In this document: positions 56,197 through 64,000 of the stretch, in pieces | How the letters are laid out: every line of letters starts with the position of its first letter | Numbering within the stretch: position 1 is the first letter of the stretch | NCBI GenBank assembly: GCA_000750105.3 | Contig: JPHH03000073.1 | Coordinates: forward strand, 1 to 64,000 | DNA from: Tolypocladium sp. Sup5 PDA-1 | Lineage: Eukaryota; Ascomycota; Sordariomycetes; Hypocreales; Ophiocordycipitaceae | Direction of reading: 5' to 3' | DNA: 64,000 bases | Translations under genes and position numbers: made by a program | The notes under the pieces: model-generated | Seen by the model: only the letters and a program-made list of their open reading frames with translations | The model's database searches: none | Told to the model about the DNA's origin: nothing

Positions 56197-57612
56197 ATGG
56201 CGTCTTCAATCTCGGGAACCGACGGCCTGAGCTGTCCCTTTGTCATTCCTGATCACGGCAAGCCACTTGGCGACATTCTTCCGCGATGGACGGACTCGCA
56301 CCTCAGTCACCCTGCCATCATCGTCACACCAAAGACTGAAGGCGATGTAGGTTCCGCCATCCGCCTGGCGAAACAGAATGGTTTCCGCCTCATCCCTGGC
56401 GGCGGCGGCCACGGCACCTTTGTCCCAATCGACTCCAAGACCGTCTACGTGGACCTGAAGGCTTTCAAGTCCATCGAATTGGACAAGCCATCTGGCATCG
56501 TCCGGTTCGGAGCTGGCGTCTTGACTGGGGAACTACTCCAGTCCCTCGTCGCAGATGGACGCTACACCACGGTTCCAAACTCCAACGCCGTGAGCATGGT
56601 GGGTGGCTTGCTCGGGGGCGGGAATACGTCGCAGAACGGCCTGGAGGGATTCATGGTCGACAATGTGCTGGCCTTTCGTCTGATCACCGCCGAAGGAAAG
56701 ACCGTCGAGGTCAGTTCGTCGTCGGCTGCGGAGGAACTTGCGCTCTTCCATGCCTTGTGCGGCGCGGGCCATGGCCTGGGTGTGGTCACCGCCGCAACGA
56801 TGAAGACGTATCCCATTGCAGATCTGGCTCTCTCAGATGATAAAATCTGGACGCGTACTTTGATCTTCCCACCGCCGGCATTGAAGGACGTGGCAGAGGC
56901 CTTTGTCGCCGTTCAACAACCCGCCGAGCCATTGAACCTGCAGATAACCTTCCTGCGCAGCCCGCCGGGCACTCCCGCCGCCGGGTCTCCGATCATAATC
57001 CTATCGGCGACATACTACGGCCCATCCGAGGATGCTGAAAAGGCAGCTGCTGGACTCTTCGACGCCGACCTGGTCCAGAAGGCGATCAAGGCAGACACAG
57101 CGATGGTGCCGCTCTCACGCATCAACGACGGGCTGGAACCGCTCAATGCCCGCGGCGGCTTCAAGAGCATGAACGCAGCCCGGTTGAAGGACCTGAAACC
57201 AGAGTCCATCGCCGCCACTTTCGCGACCTGGGTGCAAACCACCGAGAAGCTCTCAGATGCTGGTAGAACCGCCTTTGTGTTCCACCGGTTCAACCCGACA
57301 AAACTGCAGAGCAACGGCACTACCGAGCAAAGCAAGAAAAAGTTCCTGGAGAGCCGTGACCGTGGCTTCACCGCGATGGCGTTTCCGTGGTGCTACAGCC
57401 CAGACTCGCGGGACAAGCTGGTGACTTTTGTGGACGAGGTGCTGTCGATCTGTCGCCGGGGCGAGACTGGTGCTGCGCGGACGTTTCCGAATACTATGAG
57501 CCTGGGCACCGACTTGGGGGAGCTATTTACCGATGAGAGGATTCATGAACTTCAGCGGGTGAAGATGTTGTGGGATGCTGACGGCGTGTTTTGGAGTCCT
57601 TTTACAAGGTGA
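56197..57612 (+). CDS. Cytosolic FAD-linked oxidoreductase (PCMH/BBE family)
   Basis: An intron-free 471-residue FAD_binding_4 protein without a signal peptide. The flavin-attachment histidine is in 'IPGGGGHGTF' (H72). The second FAD loop (NSNAVSMVGGLLGGGN) lacks the cysteine needed for bicovalent attachment, so at most a single covalent link is expected. The C terminus ends 'MLWDADGVFWSPFTR', a shortened BBE-type tail. It differs clearly from the secreted-type oxidase at 30.7 kb. Its location beside the NRPS suggests a tailoring oxidation, but it could also be a neighbour outside the cluster. Substrate unknown. Confidence 0.85.
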   Translation: MASSISGTDGLSCPFVIPDHGKPLGDILPRWTDSHLSHPAIIVTPKTEGDVGSAIRLAKQNGFRLIPGGGGHGTFVPIDSKTVYVDLKAFKSIELDKPSGIVRFGAGVLTGELLQSLVADGRYTTVPNSNAVSMVGGLLGGGNTSQNGLEGFMVDNVLAFRLITAEGKTVEVSSSSAAEELALFHALCGAGHGLGVVTAATMKTYPIADLALSDDKIWTRTLIFPPPALKDVAEAFVAVQQPAEPLNLQITFLRSPPGTPAAGSPIIILSATYYGPSEDAEKAAAGLFDADLVQKAIKADTAMVPLSRINDGLEPLNARGGFKSMNAARLKDLKPESIAATFATWVQTTEKLSDAGRTAFVFHRFNPTKLQSNGTTEQSKKKFLESRDRGFTAMAFPWCYSPDSRDKLVTFVDEVLSICRRGETGAARTFPNTMSLGTDLGELFTDERIHELQRVKMLWDADGVFWSPFTR

Positions 57613-57990
57613 GAGGAGGATTGCCATCGAGCGACGGATTTATGTAGGGAGGACGTGACGACCTCTAATGGGAAGTCGAACATTTAATTCGCATTTATGT
57701 ATATCGAAAATACATGGACGTCAAAGCTTCGGTAGAATGGCCATTGTATGTCGTACCTGGTGATAGATCTGCCTCGCAGACATGCAGTCAGCATGTGCGT
57801 CACGTTATCTGCATGAGCATCAGGTAAGAACCCCGCGACTGGGATGACATGGGCGGGGGCAAATCCTCCTACAGTCACGTTCTGGCCTCTTTACTGCCGC
57901 GCTTTACCAACGATCAATCGACGTCGGATCTCGTCGCTCTCACGGGGAGAGGAGCATTTGGTACCTGTGTACGAAGTATTCGCCGCGCTC
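57613..57990. other. Spacer between the FAD oxidase and TFIIA gamma genes
   Basis: A 378-bp intergenic region. It contains two one-mismatch relatives of TGACGTGA (GGACGTGA at 57651 and TCACGTTA near 57799). It is probably 3' flank plus the TFIIA gamma promoter; no gene is seen. Confidence 0.4.
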
Positions 57991-58524
57991 ATGGCGACAG
58001 ACGCGCAGTTCACCGACCTGTACCGACAGAGCAGGTACAAAACGTCTGCCACATGGTGATTCCTGTCGCCTTGTTAACAGATACGTGCAAGCATCGGGCT
58101 CGCGCTGGTGGACGCCATCGACGACCTCGTCACGGTCGCGCAGCGCCTCGAGCCGCAGCTGGCAGTCAAGATCCTCCGCAGATTCGACCGCGCCATGGCG
58201 GAGGCGCTGCAGCGCAAAGTCCACGACCGCCTGCGGTTCCAGGTGAATATCCCGACGAGAAACCTGGGATATCTTTGACATAAGGGCCATGAACAGGTCA
58301 CATACCTAAACAAAGGCTAATGGGGCGGCTCTCGGGCATAGGGCAGCTTGGATACCTACCGGTTCTGCGACGAGGTTTGGACGTTCCTCGTCCGGAACGT
58401 GACGTTGAAGCTGGTGGACGGCGAGGGGGTCGTGCAGGCAGACAGGGTCAAGATCATTGCCTGCGCCCTGACGAATGACGATGCTTCTCCTTCGCAGAGC
58501 GAGCGCAAAAGGAGGCGAAGGTAG
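57991..58524 (+). CDS. toa2: Transcription initiation factor IIA, gamma (small) subunit
   Basis: Exons 57991-58034, 58092-58242 and 58342-58524 (introns 57 and 99 nt) close in frame to 125 residues. The N-terminal helical domain shows 'FTDLYRQSSIGLALVDAIDD', with the SSIG motif created by the first splice. The C-terminal beta-barrel domain shows 'GSLDTYRFCDEVWTF' and the VKIIAC strand. Both are hallmarks of TFIIA gamma, the RNA polymerase II factor that stabilises TBP on the TATA box with the large TFIIA subunit in the nucleus. The central segment (VAQRLEPQLAVKILRRFD) departs from the more common ITQGRIEPQLA-type sequence, and the tail is Lys/Arg-rich. Whether this is the housekeeping copy or a second one cannot be told from this window. 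Confidence 0.88.
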
Positions 58525-61500
58525 CAAGCCGCTGCCGGTTTGCCGGTTGGGCGACATGGAGTCTCATTACCAGACAACGATATCAGTACCCATGTAGAGA
58601 ATGGCCGTTGTATGCAAACGAGCCTCCCGTGGGGGGCAAGAGGGAGAGAAATGGTGGCGAGTGACTCGGGCTTTAGGTCCCGACAGTGGTCGTTGATGGC
58701 CAGGCCGTTGCGTGGTGTAAGTGACAACTGATCCCAGCATTGTCCCGATGCAGCACCCCCGGCCGGACGTCAGGCGCTGTGCGACGCTTGCCAGGACAGC
58801 ATTCGTCCGTGCCGTCAGACACCGTTGGGCTTCAACAAGTCCTGGGGATTAAACGGCGGTCCGGCCGCAGGCATGGGCGTCGCGGAAGCGAATCCAACCC
58901 CCTGGTTGAGGGCCGGAGAGTGTCGCCACCACATCTCGTAACGAATGGCACGAGACATCGGACGAGAACGAGAAGCACGGCACGGCAAAACCTGCCCGTC
59001 TTGCCGATAGTTTATGAACCAACAAAAAGAAACGAGCGAAAGAAGAAAAGGGACCGGGCGTCTCTGCCGTGTACGGGACGGGCCTCCCGATCCCGGGTGC
59101 GGCTCCGCTCGGTGACGAGAACGGCTTACGGGGAGCTGCGGAGGAGCCGGGGTCTTGCATCTGGCGGCCCTCGGTGTGAAAAGAGGTAAGTCGTCGCGTG
59201 GTCCGTCCGACAATGGTCTTGACTGGTTTTTCTCGCCCTCGCCTCGCTTGCTTGCTCCGAGGTTGACCTCGTCCATCGGACCATCGTCAATATCGAGACG
59301 CAGCAGCGGACACAAGACGGACCAGGACAACTCCGCGGACGGTAAACCTCACCGAGGACAGCGTAGGGTAACACTATTGGAAGCTTCAATACTCGGAGCG
59401 CCCGCTGGTTCGCCCGGCTTCCCGAAGCATTCCACTTTGGGGAGCTGGAATGAGCCTCGCAGAGAACAATGGACGGGCCCGAGACTAGACAGCGGCGCAG
59501 GTGAAGCGATGAAGCAAACCCGTCTGCTTGCGGTATCCTGTCGCGTGCGCGCCACGGCATGTGCAGCGCCGTGTCGGCAGGGTGAGGTGGTACTTCGTAG
59601 TGTTTGCGACACAGCATGAGGCCCTGACGCGGCCGAGGAGGAGTCGTACGAGGGCCAGGACGCGGCGCACCTCGGACTTTTGGCGACTGGCGCATTGATT
59701 AATCTAGCAGCGCATCCATGGGGGGTCGGTAGCCCTGACAAAAATAGCCGTGCGCTCGACTTGCTGGTTTCTGTGGGAGGAGTGGAGGCCGAGGGGAGGG
59801 TAGCGTTGAGCCTCCATCTCCGACGGTGCCGTAATTACGGGCAGCACAGGGCCTCACGCGCACGCTTCGCTCGGCTTTCCCTCCCAATTGCCGGCTGGGA
59901 ATGTTTTCGCCGCGAACGGGACAGGCTCGCGTTGTGTTATTCGTGCTCGTTTGGCGAGGCGAGGCGTGCTGTGGGAAGTGAACTGTACCTATGGCGCAGC
60001 ACTGTGTGGTTCTCAACTGCCACCGCTCGCCTTGCAAGCCACCGAGAGAAGATTCAGAGCTACGAGTACTTCGTACGAAGTAGCACCAATAAAGAATGGC
60101 GTGAGGGCCCGCGGAAGCTTCCATTTCAGCTGCTTCTTTCTCCGGCACGCCCATCCTCGCGCCCGTCAAGCGAACATGGTTCGTGGCGCGCGTCAGGACC
60201 TCGAGGTTCCCTCGTCAGTGATACAGAAGAGGCAACGGGACACGAGGGCACCAGCCGGGGGGCGGACAATGCCATCATCAACAGACAGCGCGTGTGCTCT
60301 TTGCGACAGCTCGCATGGGCTGGGCGGGGACTGCTTGACTTCACTGGCCAGCACACGGCTCGTGCGCCGCTGCCCCCGGGCTGGTTGGCTTTGATCCAGC
60401 GTGGAGGCATGACGACAGATTCAGGGTCCACGATTCCTTGGCCGATCCCTGCTTGCTTTTGGTATTCCGGGCGCTGCTGTTGGTTCTTGGGTCCGGAGTC
60501 CTCGATGGCCTCCAGTTGCGAGCGGCTCGCGCGCACTGTACGTACAGTAAAATCCGAGGTCCAGCCTGTCGCTTTGATGACTGACGACCCCCGACGTTGC
60601 CGTCGGCTCCGGGCCGGCCGCGATTCGCCTCGCCGTCGTAAGCAGCCCGCCGCCTCACTGTTTGTGCGAGTGCGAAGACTGATTAATAACTGAAGCGGCT
60701 TGCTGGCAGGCAACAGTACAGTAAGCCCCCAAACCATCACCAACTCCCCTCACACACCTCGCAACGACGCCACAACTCTACCCCAACTCTATCTCGCTCG
60801 CTTCCCCATGCCATGACCACTTCGAGCAGCGCTGCGGAGTACGGATTACGACTCGCCCATTTGCCAAACCCACACTGCTACGGCAGCATCTCCTTTGGGT
60901 GGTGGCCGTGCAGTGCAGACTGCAGATCCTACTGTCACTTACAACCCTGCCTGGCTGTATGTACGGACTACGGAGATCCCCTAGCAGCATCGAGATGCGC
61001 CAGCCAGCCCAGAGGAGGCAGCGGATCCAAGCGATGCGTAAGGTACGGAGTTCATTGGCGAAGCTCTTCATGGCTCTCGTCTGTGACAGTGGCCTCAGCG
61101 TTTGCTGTAACCCTAGGTCGGCCAGCAAAACCTTCCACTAAAGGCTGAGGCGCACGGCTCTGCACAGTGTCGGGTCCACGTGTGGTCCCTCGCTGTTCGG
61201 CGCCTGTGGCGTGTCGAGGCACTACTCGTTAAAAGCCACTGCGCGTTGGCTGCAGCGTGACTGTCCCGTATTAGCACTGTGCAGATCCACTACAGGCTCG
61301 GGCCAGCCCCTGCCCACAAGTCCAGGTCACTCGAGTCCCCCCGCGACCTTTTTTTGTCCCTTCCCCAGGACTCTGTGTCTTTGCTGCAAGGCTCCCCCCC
61401 TGCCCAAAACTTCACCCAGTCTCACTCGCCTCTCTTCTCTTCCTCTTCCTCCCACCATTCTCCTGCACCCCCCCGTCGACTTCATCCCACGCGCCTTGTC

Positions 61501-61992
61501 CAATCTCCTTGACCGAGCTGCGTGCTCCTCGATCTCTTCTTTCTTGTTTAACAACCACCTCCTCCCCCTACTTTTCTCTCACGGAGCGGTCGACAAGATG
61601 GCGATTCAAGTCCAGCTTGTTTCTTCCAAGATGAAGTCCAGCCCGTTGTAGGCGCTGCCCTTCACGCGAGCACCCGTCCCCGGTTCTCGAGCCGGCCGGT
61701 GTTCTCCCCCAACACACGATTCGACTTGCACGACGATAACTCTCTCGACACCTCATCATCGACATCTCTGTCTCTCCCTTCGCTCCGGGTTCCTCTGATC
61801 GACACCGTACCTACCACCTGTACACTACCAGACTCTCCAACCAACGGGAACACCGCCCCTCCTTGTTTGTCTCCGACAGGTCCGTCGTTTGCTGTCCAGC
61901 AAGTGGCTATCGTGGACGACACATCGAATTGGCACCAACGGCGTGACATCCGTTTGCGTCAGCCGACAACACAAACTCGACGAGACAACGGC
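58525..61992. other. 3.5-kb GC-rich region without a recognised gene
   Basis: Many overlapping open frames occur on both strands because stops are rare in GC-rich DNA. The longest (59680-60693, plus) is rich in Arg, Ser and Cys with no recognisable domain. From about 61330 to 61830 the plus strand is strongly pyrimidine-rich, as in fungal promoters and 5' leaders, so this part is probably the promoter and leader of the phosphatase gene at 61993. No RNA gene was recognised. Confidence 0.45.
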
Positions 61993-63072
61993 ATGGCCTC
62001 CAAGAGAAACTCGCGAGTTTACGTCGACGACGGAAAGCGCCGTGAAGAGGGCCAACAGAAGCCCATCGCAACACCATACCGCCCGCGGGACAACTCGCGC
62101 GGCTCCATCAAGGACGACCTGCTGCAGCTGGCTCAGGAGATGGAAGAGGGACAGCGGAGCGGCACTCTGCCCAGAGAGGCACCCGCCCCATCCCGCTCGC
62201 AGAGCATCATCGGTGGTGCGAGAGAAACCACAGCATTGGGGACATCTAGTAATTGGGTTGGCGACAAGACAGGTGAGCAGCCGACGCCTAGCCCTACGCT
62301 GCCTTCAGCCCCGAAGGTGCCATTGACCATCCCTCTTCAGCGACGACAGCGGCCAATGTGTCCATCACGACACGGTCGGTTGAATATCCCGCTGCTCCGA
62401 CGAGCGGGCGGCCCGCCAACTTTGGCGTGGTTGTGCCGGGCGTCTACCGGAGCAGCTATCCCAAGCCCGAAGACTATGGTTTTTTGCAAAGCTTGAAGCT
62501 GAAGACGGTCATGTAAGACACTCCACCCACGATTCTGCCCCACTCTTCACCTGGGCGCAATGGCTAACCACATGCATGTCAACAGAACGTTGGTAAAGAG
62601 GGAAGAGCTGGACCATGGGTTCGAGTCCTTTACCACGGGCAACGGCATCCGTCAGGTCATCTTCAACATGAAGGGCACCAAGAAGGAGGCCATCCCCGTG
62701 GCCACCATGGCGTCCATCCTCGAGATTGTCCTGGATCGGCAGCATTACCCACTGCTTCTCCACTGCAATCACGGCAAGCACCGCACCGGCTGCGTCGTCG
62801 CCGTCGTAAGGAAGCTGTCGGGATGGGCCCTCCACAACGTCTTGGACGAGTACAAGTCGTATGCCATGCCCAAGATCCGCGAATGCGACGTCGACTACAT
62901 CAGCTCCTTCCAGTCATCGTCGCTTCAGAGTTTGACGTACGAGCCTGCACGTTTCAGCCCGGTGCAGGTTCGCACGTTTTTCCGGACGCTGCTCTTCTCG
63001 ACCTTTGTCATGGTCCTGTGGCTGGTTTCCGGGTCGCAGATGAGCGCGGCGCCGGACGAATTCGCGGTTTGA
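61993..63072 (+). CDS. Siw14-like atypical dual-specificity (inositol pyrophosphate) phosphatase
   Basis: Exons 61993-62272, 62341-62512 and 62586-63072 give 312 residues with all junctions in frame. A basic, low-complexity N-terminal region of about 110 residues precedes the phosphatase domain, which begins NFGVVVPGVYRSSYPKPED. It contains 'IRQVIFNMKGTKKEAIP' and the P-loop HCNHGKHRTG with the catalytic cysteine and arginine. The GKHRTG form is specific to the Siw14/Oca plant-and-fungal PFA-DSP group, whose yeast member removes the 5-beta-phosphate of inositol pyrophosphates. A C-terminal hydrophobic segment (LLFSTFVMVLWLVSG) suggests membrane anchoring. An in-frame extension to 61699 is open, but the ATG at 61993 gives the more usual start. 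Probably a conserved housekeeping neighbour outside the cluster. Confidence 0.9.
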
Positions 63073-64000
63073 CATTTCGACGAGCCTGTTCCCATGGCCA
63101 CGGACACTTTGACCTCATCCCGACTTGTATTGCGACAGGATATCGATACCCGACCACCACCACAACAAGCGCCAGCAGAAAAGTGCATTACGAGCAAAGC
63201 GAGGCAGATTTGGAGAAAGATATCACAAGACATAGATTTTGGTTGGATGGGGAGTCAAAAGAGACAGTACTATCCATTTGCGGTAGAGCAGCCCAACTGG
63301 CTGGGCCTTGGGCAGGAACCAGAGAAGACTTTTTGGTTTCTTGCATGGAATGGGGCCATGGGGGGGGCAACAATGGAGAGACGGCCCAAGATTGGGAGAT
63401 CAAGCGCTGAGACCATCTTGCGGCGACGGCGTTCTGGGAGGGAGAGCATACATCGAGTACGACTCGTGTCTTTGCAGCTCAGGCTAGCGAGGCCTGAGTG
63501 CAAGAGCTTTGTTTCCACTTTGTTTCCTGTTTCCTGTTTTCTTGTTTTCATGTTTCCTTGTTTCTTTTGTACAGTACTTATTACAGGGTAGGCCGAAACG
63601 AGTGTCCGCCTATTTTTGTTCGGAAGTTTAATATCAGCAGACTATGTGTGGCGCGTGTGGCTTGTACCGAGCGTCTACTGTGATTTACAAGTACCCGGTG
63701 TTTGGAGTGCCCCGCATCTCCGATAGCCTGCGTGCAGCATGTATTCGGTATTCAGCTAGGACTGGTGAATCATGAAATGATTCATAGTGGCTCACATCAA
63801 GTCAATACACTCTAACCGTCTTTGTAGCAGCGAGCGAGAAGAACAATTCTTAGGTCCAATAGGAATTCATGTGTAGCGGAGATGGAGCGTCCCGAATAGG
63901 CAATATGTGAGTCACAGACGTCGGTTCGGAGCACAGACTTTGACAGAGTACCTATCCGTATACGGATAGCTACCAGGGGGTATTCCGTCTGTTCTAGCTG
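63073..64000. other. 3' flank of the phosphatase gene; no further gene seen
   Basis: The region holds T-rich runs near 63520-63570, compatible with a fungal 3' end, and an 18-bp perfect palindrome (CTATCCGTATACGGATAG) at 63952-63969. Open frames here are out-of-frame continuations with no family resemblance. Confidence 0.4.

Noticed and set aside
59680..60693. 337-codon open frame in the GC-rich region
   Set aside because: Composition is Arg/Ser/Cys-rich without any domain. Equally long frames overlap it on the other strand, so it is probably chance in GC-rich DNA.

Overview
The window is nuclear DNA from a filamentous ascomycete (Pezizomycotina). Genes carry short introns of about 50-140 nt with GTRNGY-type donors and CTRAC-like branch points. 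Families are typically fungal (FTR1/FET3, fungal type I FAS alpha, large NRPS, CYP, berberine-bridge oxidases), and one end is a TA-rich block with the repeat-induced point mutation (RIP) signature. I cannot name the species.

Layout. 1-3974: RIP-degraded Ty3-type LTR retrotransposon DNA on the minus strand, with two LTRs and a duplicated gag. 3975-4957: a RIP-degraded DUF3435 tyrosine-recombinase relic into which the retroelement appears to have inserted. 5551-9486: a divergent reductive iron-uptake pair (FTR1 permease, FET3 ferroxidase) with two GATA-type iron-regulator sites between them. 9540-57612: a biosynthetic gene cluster. 57991-58524: a TFIIA gamma gene. 58525-61992: GC-rich DNA with no recognisable gene. 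61993-63072: a Siw14-like phosphatase.

The cluster has the gene set of the cyclic-tetrapeptide histone-deacetylase inhibitors (HC-toxin, apicidin, chlamydocin and trapoxin type). It holds a 5,153-residue, intron-free, four-module NRPS with a single epimerase in module 1 and a terminal condensation domain; a fatty-acid synthase alpha subunit without a beta partner; a class IV branched-chain aminotransferase; a bZIP-basic-region/ankyrin regulator without a leucine zipper; and an MFS exporter divergent from the NRPS. Three cytochromes P450, two FAD-linked oxidases, two short-chain dehydrogenases and a ToxD-type medium-chain dehydrogenase complete it. The inferred logic is that FAS alpha (with a beta subunit from elsewhere) makes a C10 acyl chain, oxidoreductases functionalise it, the aminotransferase converts the 2-oxo acid to an amino acid, and the NRPS joins it with a D-configured first residue and two others before cyclisation. 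No alanine racemase, pyrroline-carboxylate reductase or O-methyltransferase is present, and there are extra P450 and FAD oxidase genes, so the product is probably not HC-toxin or apicidin itself.

Exon structures were assembled by eye from splice signals, frame and family conservation. Most close in frame; the 5' exon of the aminotransferase and the first junction of the 30.7 kb oxidase remain unsettled.
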